Positions 1-7,985 of a stretch of DNA of 64,000 nucleotides are shown in pieces; position 1 is the stretch's first letter; every line of letters begins with the position of its first letter. Origin of the DNA: Pseudomonadota bacterium (GTDB lineage Bacteria > Pseudomonadota > Alphaproteobacteria > Caulobacterales > Caulobacteraceae); assembly GCA_018241995.1 (NCBI GenBank), contig JAFECT010000003.1:124001-188000 (forward strand), in the 5' to 3' direction. The notes beneath the pieces were generated by a model. That model saw only the letters and a program-made list of their open reading frames with translations. It was not told the origin of the DNA and searched no databases. A program made the translations under genes and the position numbers.

Positions 1-684
1 GGCCAGGCGTTGCAACCGCCCCTCCGGCCCCGGGTGCTCGGCGGGCAGGCGCAGGATCTTGCGGCCGTCGAGGTCGAGCGCGAAGGCCACCGCCTCGTGC
101 GCCATGGCCTGGCGCTTGATCTCCTCGGTGATCGCAAGGGATTCCGACCGCTCGGACTTCATGAACTTCAGCCGCGCCGGCGTGGCGAAGAACAGGTCGC
201 GCACCTCGGCCCGCGCGCCGTGGGGGCCGGGGAAGGCCGAGGGCGCGATGGGATGCACCTCGCCGCCCTCGACGCGGATCTGGTGCGCGTCGGCCTCGCC
301 TTTGGCGCGCGAGGCGATGCTCAGGCGCGCCACCGAACCGATCGAGGGCAGGGCCTCGCCGCGGAAGCCCAGGGTCTGGATATGCAGCAGGTCCCACCCG
401 CCCTGTTCGTCCGGAGCGAGCTTGGAGGTGGCGTGGCGCTCGATGGCGAGGGCCAGGTCGTCCGGTCCCATGCCCTTGCCGTCGTCGGCGACCAGGATGC
501 GCGCCAGCCCGCCCTGATCGGCCTGGACCTCGACGCGCGACGCCCCGGCGTCCAACGCGTTCTCGACCAGTTCCTTGATGGCGCTGGCCGGCCGCTCGAC
601 CACCTCGCCCGCGGCGATGCGGTTGACCGTTTCCGGCGGAAGGCGGCGGATCGAGCCGGGATGGGAGAGAGTCGTGGCGGACAT
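1..684 (-). CDS. mutL: DNA mismatch repair protein MutL, N-terminal part (cut by window start)
   Basis: MutL couples MutS mismatch recognition to downstream repair nucleases. The visible 228 residues are the GHKL ATPase region: the ENALDAGA motif near residue 41 (catalytic Glu, Mg-binding Asn), DDGKGM near 67-72 and [10 protein letters not shown] near 104-113. The ATG at 684 begins [15 protein letters not shown], the usual MutL N-terminus. The 3' part, with the dimerisation domain, lies outside the window, so completeness cannot be judged. A strong terminator-like hairpin lies between it and the DUF3035 gene upstream, so mutL is probably transcribed from its own promoter in the roughly 70 bases before its start. 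Confidence 0.95.
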   Translation of the reverse strand, partial: MSATTLSHPGSIRRLPPETVNRIAAGEVVERPASAIKELVENALDAGASRVEVQADQGGLARILVADDGKGMGPDDLALAIERHATSKLAPDEQGGWDLLHIQTLGFRGEALPSIGSVARLSIASRAKGEADAHQIRVEGGEVHPIAPSAFPGPHGARAEVRDLFFATPARLKFMKSERSESLAITEEIKRQAMAHEAVAFALDLDGRKILRLPAEHPGPEGRLQRLA

Positions 685-733
685 GCGGTGCTAATCTAGT
701 GCGCCGGAGCGCCGGGTGCGAACCCGCAAAGCA

Positions 734-761
734 AAAGGGCCCACCTCGCGGCGGGCCCTTT
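734..761 (-). terminator. Rho-independent-type terminator after the DUF3035 gene
   Basis: Nine-base perfect arms (AAAGGGCCC at 734-742 and GGGCCCTTT at 753-761) surround a 10-base loop. Read on the minus strand the stem is followed by TTTTGCTTT, a T-rich tail. It lies 24 bases after the DUF3035 stop and before mutL, so it probably ends the ileS-lspA-DUF3035 transcript. Confidence 0.75.
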
Positions 762-785
762 CGGAATTCCTCAGCGGGATGAGCC

Positions 786-1337
786 TCAGAGGCCCGGCAG
801 CTTCCGCTTGTCGGTGTCCTTCTTGATGATGACCGACTTGCCGCCGGTCAGCTCCTTCAGGCGCGCGTCTTCGGCGGCGATGTCCACCGGCGCCGACTGG
901 TTGGCGGCGGCGACGGTCTCGGAGCCTACGGCCGGCTTCTTCCAGAACATCACCTTGTCGGCGAAGCTCTTTTCCTTGTGGGCGATGTCGCCGAACTCGT
1001 CATCTACGACGTAGCGGGCGAGTGGATCGGCGCGGTCGGCGCCGGCCTTGGCGACCAGCAGCTTCTCGCCTTCCGAACGGTTCTGGCCTTCACGTTGGCC
1101 GAGCAGGGCCAGGCGCGCCTGGCTTTCCGGCTGCAGCTCCTGCGGGCGGGGCTCGCCGGGGGCGGGCGGACGCAGGGCGTAGTCGGGCGGCACCACCAGC
1201 GGCGCCTTGGTCACCACGCGGAACTCGTCAGGCGTGACCTTGCTCAGGCCCAGCGCCTCCTTGGTGTGGCCGCAGGCCGCCAGGGAAAGGCCGGTCGCCG
1301 CGAGCGCAGCAGCCATAATGACGCGATTGAAACTCAT
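786..1337 (-). CDS. DUF3035 family lipoprotein
   Basis: A 183-residue protein of unknown biochemical role. Its N-terminus is a lipoprotein signal: a short basic start, a hydrophobic stretch and a lipobox ending LAAC with the modified cysteine at residue 22. The rest is charged and proline-rich (VPPDYALRPPAPGEP), which is the DUF3035 pattern of alphaproteobacteria, so an outer-membrane-anchored periplasmic protein is likely. The ATG at 1337 was chosen because it places the signal peptide at the very N-terminus; an in-frame extension upstream has no such logic. The gene follows lspA, the signal peptidase that would process it, on the same strand. Confidence 0.8.
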   Translation of the reverse strand: MSFNRVIMAAALAATGLSLAACGHTKEALGLSKVTPDEFRVVTKAPLVVPPDYALRPPAPGEPRPQELQPESQARLALLGQREGQNRSEGEKLLVAKAGADRADPLARYVVDDEFGDIAHKEKSFADKVMFWKKPAVGSETVAAANQSAPVDIAAEDARLKELTGGKSVIIKKDTDKRKLPGL

Positions 1338-1459
1338 GCGATGCTCCAAATGCCGCCCCTCCCCAGGGGAGCCTCGACCCTTAGCGTGCCCGCTCAGGAA
1401 GTCGAAAATGTGGTGGACCTTGTCGGACTGAATGCCCGCGCGCGGCCGCAGAGGATGGA

Positions 1460-2017
1460 TCAACTACCCTTTTCCGCCCGCGAATCCAATGCCTGACGCA
1501 AGCTTGGCAGGGCCGCTTCGAGCAGCAACAACGCCGCACCCACGGTGATGGCGCTGTCGGCCACGTTGAACACCCAGCGGAACAGGGCGCCGAAGATGCC
1601 GGTCACGTCGATGAAGTCGACCACCGCGCCATAGCGGAAGCGGTCGATGACGTTGCCCAGCGCCCCGCCCATCAGGAAGCCGGCGGCCAGGGTGAACAGG
1701 CGCTTGTCGTTCTTGTGCGCCCACCAACCGATGGCGCCCGCCACCCCGATGGCGAAGATGGCGAACACCCAGCGCGAGACATCGGCGTGGTCGCGGCCGA
1801 GGCCGAAGCTCATGCCCGGATTCCAGACCATGGTCAGGCTGACCAGCTTCAGGAACGGGATGTGGCAGGTCTCCCCGCCCGGATGCGGCTGCAGGCCGGG
1901 GCAGGCGCGCATGAAGGCGCCGAGCGCCGCAGACTTCGACCACTGATCCAGTATCAGCACCAGCAGGCCCAGGCCGTAGGCGATCCAGCCCTCGCGGGTG
2001 ACGTTCAGCTTCTTCAT
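1460..2017 (-). CDS. lspA: Lipoprotein signal peptidase (signal peptidase II)
   Basis: LspA is the inner-membrane aspartic protease that cleaves prolipoprotein signal peptides before the lipidated cysteine. The 185-residue product has four hydrophobic segments and both family boxes: GNVIDRFRYGAVVDF with catalytic Asp134, and FNVADSAI with catalytic Asp154. The ATG at 2017 begins MKKLNVTREG, directly before the first membrane segment. It lies 28 bases after the ileS stop on the same strand. An insert around residues 35-55 (CPGLQPHPGGETC) carries two cysteines in the first periplasmic loop. Confidence 0.95.
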   Translation of the reverse strand: MKKLNVTREGWIAYGLGLLVLILDQWSKSAALGAFMRACPGLQPHPGGETCHIPFLKLVSLTMVWNPGMSFGLGRDHADVSRWVFAIFAIGVAGAIGWWAHKNDKRLFTLAAGFLMGGALGNVIDRFRYGAVVDFIDVTGIFGALFRWVFNVADSAITVGAALLLLEAALPSLRQALDSRAEKGS

Positions 2018-2045
2018 CGGGATTCCCAGGACGCGGTGGCGGACA

Positions 2046-4985
2046 CTAGGCGGGTTCGCGGTCGTGCGCAGCATCCCAGGCGGCCACCGCATCGGCGTCG
2101 CGCAAGGACAGGTCAGGATAGCGCGGATCGGAGCCGACCTCGGGCAGCACGCGCCAGGAGCGGGCGCATTTCCTGCCTTCGGCCATGAGCGGCTCCACGG
2201 CCACGCCGGGCTGCTCCGGCAGGCGGAACGCCTCGGCCGGGCCTTCGCCGGAGGCGAGGGTCGCCTGGCTGGTGCGGAACACCTCGGCCGGGTCCACGCC
2301 CTGGAAGGCCGCGAGCAGGCCGAGGTCGGCGATCCACACCTTGGGCGCGGCCTCCAGCGCCGAGCCTATGCGCTTTTCGCGACGCTCGATCTCCAGAGCG
2401 CCGGTCACGACCTCGAGCACCTTGCCGATCTTGGCCCAGCGCGCGGCTTCCTGGTCGTTTCGCCAGGCTTCGGGCGTATCCGGGATCACCCGGAACGGGT
2501 TCGGATGGGCGTCGGGATAGCGCGTCAGCCAGGCTTCTTCGCAGGTGAAGCTCAGCACCGGCGACAGCCACGCGGTCAGGCGCTCGAAGATCAGGTCCAT
2601 GACCGTGCGCGCGGCGCGACGGCGCGGCGAATCCGGCTTGTCGCAGTAGAGCGCATCCTTGCGGATATCGAAGTACAGCGCCGACAGCTCGCCGATGCAG
2701 AACTCCGACACGGCGCGCACCACGCCCTGGAAGTCGTAGGCGGCGTAGGCCTGCCGCACGTGGGCGTCGAGCTCCCACAGCCGGTGCAGGATGAAGCGTT
2801 CCAGCGGCGGCATGGCCGAAAGCTCGACCGCCTCGTCCGGCGAGAAGTCCGACAGGGCGCCCAGCAGATAGCGCAGGGTGTTCCTGAGCTTGCGGTAGGC
2901 GTCGGCGGTGGTCTGGATGATGGTCTTACCGATGCGCTGGTCGTCGGTGTAGTCGACCATCGACACCCAGAGCCTGAGGATGTCGGCGCCGGAATCCTTG
3001 ATCACGTCCTGGGGCGCGATGACGTTGCCCTTGGACTTGGACTGCTTCTCGCCCTGTTCGTCGAGGGTGAAGCCGTGGGTCAGCACCGCCTTGAACGGCG
3101 CCGTCCCGCGCGTGCCGCAGGCCTCGAGCAGCGAGGACTGGAACCAGCCGCGGTGCTGGTCGGAGCCTTCCAGATAGAGATCGGCCGGCCAGTGGCTGTC
3201 GGGGCGGTTCTCGATGGTGAAGGCGTGGGTCGAGCCGGAGTCGAACCAGACGTCCAGGATGTCCTCGACCTTCTCATAGCGCGAGGGATCGTGGCCGTTG
3301 CCGAGGAAGTCGCTATCCGGCCGCGTGAACCAGGCGTCGGCGCCGTCGTCCTCGATCGCCTTGACGATGCGGGCGTCGACCTCCGGGTCGTGCAGCGGCT
3401 GGCCGGTCTCCTTGTCGACGAACATGGCGAGCGGCGTGCCCCAGGCGCGCTGGCGGCTGATCAGCCAGTCCGGCCGGCTCTCGACCATGGAGCGGATGCG
3501 CGCACGGCCGGCCTCGGGCACGAATTCGGTGGCCTCGATGGCGTCCAGCGCCCGTTCGCGCAGGGTCGAGCCACCCCCAAGACCATCATTGATGCGGCCG
3601 TCCATGCGCACGAACCACTGCGGGGTGTTGCGGAAGATCACCGGGGCCTTGGAGCGCCAACTGTGCGGGTAGGAGTGCTCCAGCCGCCCGCGGGCCAACA
3701 GGCGGCCGGCCTCGATCAGCTTCTCGGTCACCACCTTGTTGGCCGGGCCGAACTTGCCGGCGTTCTTGCCCTCGGTCTCCAGCACCTTCAGCCCGCCGAA
3801 CAGGGGCACGTGGTCATAGTAGGCGCCGTCGGGATCGACCGTGTCGGGGATCTCGTGGTGGCCGTGGGCGCGCCAGACCTCGAAGTCGTCGGCGCCGTGG
3901 CCCGGCGCGGTGTGCACGAAGCCCGTGCCCGCGTCGTCGGTGACGTGGTCGCCGGCCAGGAGCGGCACGGGGAAGCCGTAGTGGCTGTCGAGCGCGGCCA
4001 GCGGATGGGCGGCCACGACACCTTGCGGATCGAAGCGCTCGACCCGGCGCCAGGTGGCGATCTTGCCCGCCTCGCGCACTTCTTCGGCCAGCTTTTCGGC
4101 CACGATCAGCCGGTCGCCGGGCTTGGCCCAGGGGTCGAACTCCAGGCCCGTCTGCATGGCCTCGACCTCATAGACCGCATAGGCGATCTCGGGCCCGTAG
4201 CTGATCGCCCGGTTGGCCGGGATGGTCCAGGGCGTGGTGGTCCAGATCACGATGTCGGCGCCGGTCGCGGCGTCGGAGCCCTCGACCACGGGGAAGCGCA
4301 CCCAGACCATGGGCGAGACGTGCGGATGGTACTCGACCTCGGCGTCGGCCAGGGCGGTGCGCTCGACCGGCGACCACATCACGGGCTTGGAGCCGCGGAA
4401 CAGCTGGTCGGTGTTCTTGAACTTGTGGAACTCGCGCACGATCGCCGCTTCGGTGCCGAAGTCCATGGTGGCGTAGCGCTTGTCCCAGCGGCCGAGCACG
4501 CCCAGGCGCTGGAACTCCTCACGCTGCTTGGCGATCCATTCGCCCGCGTACTCGCGGCAGCGCTTGCGGAACTCGGCCTTGGAGACCTCGTCCTTGCGCC
4601 GGCCCTGCTTCCTGAATTCTTCCTCGATCTTCCACTCGATCGGCAGGCCGTGGCAGTCCCAGCCGGGCACATAGTCGACGTCGTAGCCGAGCAGGAAGCG
4701 CGAGCGGACCGTGAAGTCCTTCAGGATCTTGTTCAGCGCATGGCCGATGTGGATCGCGCCGTTGGCGTAGGGCGGGCCGTCGTGCAGCACGAACAGCGGC
4801 GCACCCGCACGCTGGCGCTCCTTGCGGATGGCTTCGAACAGGTTCTGCTCCGCCCAGCGCTGCAGGATCGCAGGCTCCTTCTGCGGCAGGCCCGCACGCA
4901 TCGGGAACGGGGTGTCGGGCAGGAAGACGGTCTCGCGATAGTCGCGACCGGCGGAGTCGGGGGCGGTGTGGGCGTCGTCGGCCAT
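2046..4985 (-). CDS. ileS: Isoleucyl-tRNA synthetase
   Basis: Class I synthetase that charges tRNA-Ile, with a CP1 editing domain. The 979-residue product has HIGH at residues 79-82 within PYANGAIHIGHALN and the KMSKS equivalent as KQSKS at 647-651. The tryptophan-rich editing entry TTPWTIPANRA is also present. The ATG at 4985 gives the expected start; the long in-frame extension upstream is low-complexity. One oddity: the C-terminal zinc-knuckle region keeps Cys940, but the other three expected cysteines read Ser943, Ser960 and Asp963 (KCARSW and PDLSLRDADA), so the zinc site is lost. It is followed by lspA in the same direction. Confidence 0.97.
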   Translation of the reverse strand: MADDAHTAPDSAGRDYRETVFLPDTPFPMRAGLPQKEPAILQRWAEQNLFEAIRKERQRAGAPLFVLHDGPPYANGAIHIGHALNKILKDFTVRSRFLLGYDVDYVPGWDCHGLPIEWKIEEEFRKQGRRKDEVSKAEFRKRCREYAGEWIAKQREEFQRLGVLGRWDKRYATMDFGTEAAIVREFHKFKNTDQLFRGSKPVMWSPVERTALADAEVEYHPHVSPMVWVRFPVVEGSDAATGADIVIWTTTPWTIPANRAISYGPEIAYAVYEVEAMQTGLEFDPWAKPGDRLIVAEKLAEEVREAGKIATWRRVERFDPQGVVAAHPLAALDSHYGFPVPLLAGDHVTDDAGTGFVHTAPGHGADDFEVWRAHGHHEIPDTVDPDGAYYDHVPLFGGLKVLETEGKNAGKFGPANKVVTEKLIEAGRLLARGRLEHSYPHSWRSKAPVIFRNTPQWFVRMDGRINDGLGGGSTLRERALDAIEATEFVPEAGRARIRSMVESRPDWLISRQRAWGTPLAMFVDKETGQPLHDPEVDARIVKAIEDDGADAWFTRPDSDFLGNGHDPSRYEKVEDILDVWFDSGSTHAFTIENRPDSHWPADLYLEGSDQHRGWFQSSLLEACGTRGTAPFKAVLTHGFTLDEQGEKQSKSKGNVIAPQDVIKDSGADILRLWVSMVDYTDDQRIGKTIIQTTADAYRKLRNTLRYLLGALSDFSPDEAVELSAMPPLERFILHRLWELDAHVRQAYAAYDFQGVVRAVSEFCIGELSALYFDIRKDALYCDKPDSPRRRAARTVMDLIFERLTAWLSPVLSFTCEEAWLTRYPDAHPNPFRVIPDTPEAWRNDQEAARWAKIGKVLEVVTGALEIERREKRIGSALEAAPKVWIADLGLLAAFQGVDPAEVFRTSQATLASGEGPAEAFRLPEQPGVAVEPLMAEGRKCARSWRVLPEVGSDPRYPDLSLRDADAVAAWDAAHDREPA

Positions 4986-5209
4986 TTCAGTTCCGGCGTA
5001 AGCAATGGGCGCCGGCGGCTTCGGATGAGCGGCGGACCGGCGCAAGACGGGGTTCTTAAGGCGATATCCCGGCGCGCGCGAGGGCCTTGGCCCGGCGGCG
5101 TCACGCCGGGCGGTTAATTCGGGTCGCGAAGAGGGTCGCAAGCGCCATGGGGCCGATGTAGCAGAGGGCTCGGGCCGGCGCAAAGGCGCGGTCCAGCACG
5201 TATGGGCGA

Positions 5210-5234
5210 GGGCGGGGCTCTAGAAACCCCGCCC
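5210..5234. repeat. GC-rich 8-bp hairpin in the ileS upstream region
   Basis: Arms GGGCGGGG (5210-5217) and CCCCGCCC (5227-5234) enclose a 9-base loop. No T-tract follows on either strand, so it is not a classical terminator. It lies 225 bases before the ileS start and could be part of a leader. A second inverted repeat (AGAGGA / TCCTCT, 5239-5262) is directly adjacent. Confidence 0.4.
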
Positions 5235-5423
5235 GCACAGAGGAGGGCTTGCCTAGTCCTCTCCTCCGCTGACCCCCAAACCATATGACATTGTGGCCAG
5301 CCTGAGCCCGACAACGACTAATGAGATCGTCCGGCGCGCAGATGCTCATGGCCGCTCCTTGCCGTCAAGCGCTATCTTCAAGGTATGGTCCGCGTAGTCC
5401 AGACTGGTATGTCGCCCGCCGCA

Positions 5424-5442
5424 TATGGTTATATATACCATA
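5424..5442. promoter_or_regulatory. AT-rich palindrome upstream of the HTH gene, candidate operator
   Basis: TATGGT (5424-5429) and ACCATA (5437-5442) form a perfect inverted repeat around TATATAT. The half-site TATGGT occurs again at 5384-5389, and its reverse-like form TGGTAT at 5405-5410. It lies 81 bases before the start of a DNA-binding protein gene, the usual place for autoregulation. Function is inferred from position only. Confidence 0.35.
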
Positions 5443-5522
5443 CGTATATGTTGATGAGTATATATGCGGTGTATATATAGAGTGACAGATTGGCCGCTGG
5501 TTAGGGGCCCAGGAGCAAGCCG

Positions 5523-5996
5523 ATGGTGGAAATTTCGGACAAGTGGGGCGTGCGTGTAGCGGAGCGTGGCTTCGCACAGATCCCCAACTATCTCCTCCAG
5601 TTGAATCAGTTCTTAGGGGAGGAGCATCTGAGCCCGGTCGAACTTCTTGTCTTGCTGCATCTGGTGGGAGCGTGGTGGAAAAAGGACGAGCTGCCTTTCC
5701 CAAGTGTGGCCACGCTAGCAGTGCGTAGCGGAGTTTCGAATCGGCAGGTCCAGCGTGCGCTGAATCGACTCGAAGAGCTAAAGCTGCTGGCACGAGTTAA
5801 GCGTCGGACTAGGGGCATTATTACCTCCAATGCGTACGACCTAGCGCCGCTCGTGTCCTTTTTGAACGACCTGGCGAAGGTGTTCCCTAACGCTTACCCG
5901 AGGCGAATCCAGGCTGACGGACCGATCGGACCCGGTGAGAAGCCGCAAGCGTCAAAAGCGAAAGCTTTTAAGGTGAGAAAGCGTCCCGGAACTTAA
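5523..5996 (+). CDS. Helix-turn-helix (HTH_36-like) DNA-binding protein
   Basis: A 157-residue protein whose middle part (about residues 35-90) reads as a winged HTH: LSPVELLVLLHL, PSVATLAVRSGVSNRQVQRALNRLEELKLL, then a basic stretch RVKRRTRG. This is the layout of HTH_36 proteins, often annotated as replication-initiator-like or phage/plasmid regulators. The basic C-terminus may add DNA contacts. AGGAG sits seven bases before the ATG. Base composition is lower in GC than the flanking ileS and ribF genes, and the gene stands alone between them, so it is probably an acquired gene. The target is unknown. Confidence 0.7.
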   Translation: MVEISDKWGVRVAERGFAQIPNYLLQLNQFLGEEHLSPVELLVLLHLVGAWWKKDELPFPSVATLAVRSGVSNRQVQRALNRLEELKLLARVKRRTRGIITSNAYDLAPLVSFLNDLAKVFPNAYPRRIQADGPIGPGEKPQASKAKAFKVRKRPGT

Positions 5997-6145
5997 TTGG
6001 TCGATGATGCCTAGGGCCGCCTCAACTCAGTCCGAATACGAAAGTGGGATGCCCTTGGAAGCATCTGGGCCCTCACACGGAGCCTTCTCCGAGGCTGCGT
6101 AGGCCTGTTTCGTAGAGTCCAAGCTTCTATGGGGGATGAGCATTC

Positions 6146-6553
6146 ATGGGTGAGCGGGCGGAACCGGCGATCGAGGCGCTGATCGCGGACTTCTACGCGG
6201 CCTTCGACAACCGCGAGGGGCGCCAGCCCTCGGCGGAGGCTTTGCGCGCCATGTTCGACGAGACCGCCACGATCACCCGCGTGGGGCCGAACGGCGCCGA
6301 TACGTGGACGCCCGAAGCCTTCATCTCCCCGCGCGTGGCCATGCTCACCGATGGAACCCTGACCGACTTCCACGAGTGGGAGGCCGGCGCCCACACCCGC
6401 ACCCTGGCCAATATCGCCAGCCGCTGGTCGCGCTACGAGAAGTCGGGGGTGCTCAACGGCGCCGACTATCGGGGCGGCGGGCAGAAATTCATCCAGATGC
6501 GTCGCGCGGGCGAGGGCTGGCTGATCACCTCGGTGCTCTGGGAGGACGACTGA
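6146..6553 (+). CDS. SnoaL-like (NTF2-fold) protein
   Basis: A 135-residue cytoplasmic protein with the pattern of small DUF4440/SnoaL-like alpha+beta-barrel proteins: an opening helix IEALIADFYAAFDNREG, then LRAMFDETATITRVG, a middle TDFHEWEAGAHTRT, and the closing strands FIQMRRAGEGWLITSVLWED. Such proteins are small hydrolases, isomerases or ligand binders, and no catalytic residue can be assigned. It ends four bases before the convergent ribF stop. Its GC-rich codon use is like the chromosome rather than the HTH gene upstream. Confidence 0.75.
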   Translation: MGERAEPAIEALIADFYAAFDNREGRQPSAEALRAMFDETATITRVGPNGADTWTPEAFISPRVAMLTDGTLTDFHEWEAGAHTRTLANIASRWSRYEKSGVLNGADYRGGGQKFIQMRRAGEGWLITSVLWEDD

Positions 6554-6557
6554 GCGT

Positions 6558-7490
6558 TCAGGCCAGTCGCTTGCGCGCCTCATCGGCGTCGATGGCGATG
6601 CGGGCCTTGAGTGCGTCCAGGCCCTCGAACTTCTGCTCGGGGCGGATCTTCGACACCAGCTCGGTCTCGATCACCTGGCCGTAGAGGTCCTCGGCGAAGT
6701 CGAACAGGTGGACCTCCAGCCGCGCGATCTCGCCGCCCACGGTCGGGCGCTTACCGATGTTGGCGACGCCGGGGATCACGCGGCCGTCGGGCAGGCGCAC
6801 GCGAACCGCATAGACCCCGAACGCCGGGCGCACATAGTCGCCGAGCGCGACATTGGCGGTAGGGAAGCCCAGCAGGCGCCCGCGCTGGTCGCCTTTGGTC
6901 ACCTCGCCCTCGATGGCGAAGGGATGGCCCAGCAGGTCGGCGACCTCCTCCGGCGCGCCGTCGGCGATGGCCCGACGGGCTTCGGTGGAGGAGTATTTGA
7001 CGCCCTCGAGCGTGGCCATGCGTTCCACGATGCTGACCCCGAAGCCGAATTCCGCGCCGTAGCGCCTCAGGCTTTCAGGGCTGCCGCTTCGGTCCTTGCC
7101 GAAGGTGATGTCGAAGCCGGCGGCGACGTGGCGCACGCCCAGGCCCTGGCTCAGCACCTCGCGCGCGAAGGCTTCGTCGCTCATCGAGGCCATCGTCCGG
7201 TCGAAAGGCAGGAGGTAGAGCCGGCCGACGCCCATCGCCTCCAGGGCGCGCGCGAGCTGGCCTGTGGTCATGACCCGGAAGGGCTCGGCGTCGGGCTGGA
7301 AATAGCGGCGCGGGTGCGGATCGAAACTGATCACCCCGGCCAGCGCGCCGAGCCTCTCGCCCGCATCGATCGCCGCCTGGATCACCGCGCGGTGGCCGTC
7401 ATGCAGGCCGTCGAAGTTGCCGAGCGCAACCGAGGCGCCCTTTTGCGAGGGCGCCAGATCCTGCCAGCTGCGGATGATCTCGATGCTCAC
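6558..7490 (-). CDS. ribF: Bifunctional riboflavin kinase / FAD synthetase
   Basis: RibF phosphorylates riboflavin to FMN and adenylylates FMN to FAD. The 310-residue product has the two usual domains. The N-terminal nucleotidyltransferase carries LGNFDGLHDGH at about residues 23-33. The C-terminal riboflavin kinase begins with GDQRGRLLGFPTANVAL near residue 200. It overlaps the upstream MaoC gene by four bases (ATGA), so the two are translationally coupled. In many proteobacteria ribF is directly followed by ileS and lspA; here two plus-strand genes sit in between. Confidence 0.96.
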   Translation of the reverse strand: MSIEIIRSWQDLAPSQKGASVALGNFDGLHDGHRAVIQAAIDAGERLGALAGVISFDPHPRRYFQPDAEPFRVMTTGQLARALEAMGVGRLYLLPFDRTMASMSDEAFAREVLSQGLGVRHVAAGFDITFGKDRSGSPESLRRYGAEFGFGVSIVERMATLEGVKYSSTEARRAIADGAPEEVADLLGHPFAIEGEVTKGDQRGRLLGFPTANVALGDYVRPAFGVYAVRVRLPDGRVIPGVANIGKRPTVGGEIARLEVHLFDFAEDLYGQVIETELVSKIRPEQKFEGLDALKARIAIDADEARKRLA

Positions 7491-7927
7491 GCCCGTTCCG
7501 CCTCAAGCTCGGCGCGGCGCTGGACCGACACCACCGCCTCGCCGTCGACCATCGCCTTGCGCCCGACCGAACATACGGTCTTGAGCGTCACAATAGCCTT
7601 CTTCTCGTCGATGGCCGTGACTTCGACGCGGACCAGGACCTCGTCGCCGATGCGGATGGCGCGTTTGAAGTTCAGGGTCTGGGACACGTAGATCGCGCCG
7701 GGCCCCGGCAGCTTCGAGCCCAGCACGGCCGAGATGAAGCCCGCCGCCAGCATGCCGTGGGCGATGCGGCTCTTGAACGGGGTGGTCGACGCATAGGCCT
7801 CGTCGACGTGCACCGGGTTGAAGTCGCCCGAGACCTCGGCGAAACGGTCGATGTCCTGGGCGGTGACGGTGCGGACGGTCTCGGCCGACTGGCCCGCCGA
7901 CAGGTCTTCCAGGCACATCACCCGCAT
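7487..7927 (-). CDS. MaoC-like (R)-specific enoyl hydratase
   Basis: A 146-residue hot-dog-fold protein of the MaoC/PhaJ family, which hydrates enoyl-CoA or enoyl-ACP. The hydratase signature is present: GDFNPVHVDEAYA with Asp35 and His40 as the catalytic pair, followed by SRIAHGMLAAG. It therefore has the residues for activity; the substrate chain length cannot be told. The ATG at 7927 was chosen because MRVMCLEDL is the family's usual beginning. Its stop overlaps the ribF start by four bases. Confidence 0.85.
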   Translation of the reverse strand: MRVMCLEDLSAGQSAETVRTVTAQDIDRFAEVSGDFNPVHVDEAYASTTPFKSRIAHGMLAAGFISAVLGSKLPGPGAIYVSQTLNFKRAIRIGDEVLVRVEVTAIDEKKAIVTLKTVCSVGRKAMVDGEAVVSVQRRAELEAERA

Positions 7928-7985
7928 GGTCTTCGCTCCGCTCACGGACGCTATGTAGCGTGCTTCGGCCCAGTCACCAGAACGA

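Larger units (their letters stand above)
4986..5522. other. Gap between ileS and the HTH gene: leader, hairpins and AT-rich promoter zone
   Basis: No convincing gene is present in these 537 bases. The part next to ileS is GC-rich and contains two inverted repeats (5210-5234 and 5239-5262). On the minus strand an ATG at 5349 has a good AAGGAG five bases upstream and opens a frame of 82 codons running to 5101, but its composition is not convincing, so it is not called as a gene. From 5415 to 5485 the DNA becomes very AT-rich with several ATATAT tracts, unlike its surroundings. This probably holds the promoter or operator of the HTH gene that starts at 5523. Confidence 0.5.

Noticed and set aside
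1998..5117. A 1039-codon plus-strand frame opposite ileS
   Set aside because: It is the antisense shadow of ileS created by high GC; the translation is repetitive (Gly, Arg, Val, His) with no domain.
5365..5793. A 142-codon minus-strand frame across the HTH gene
   Set aside because: The plus-strand gene has an HTH motif, a good ribosome-binding site and an ATG; the minus-strand translation shows nothing recognisable.
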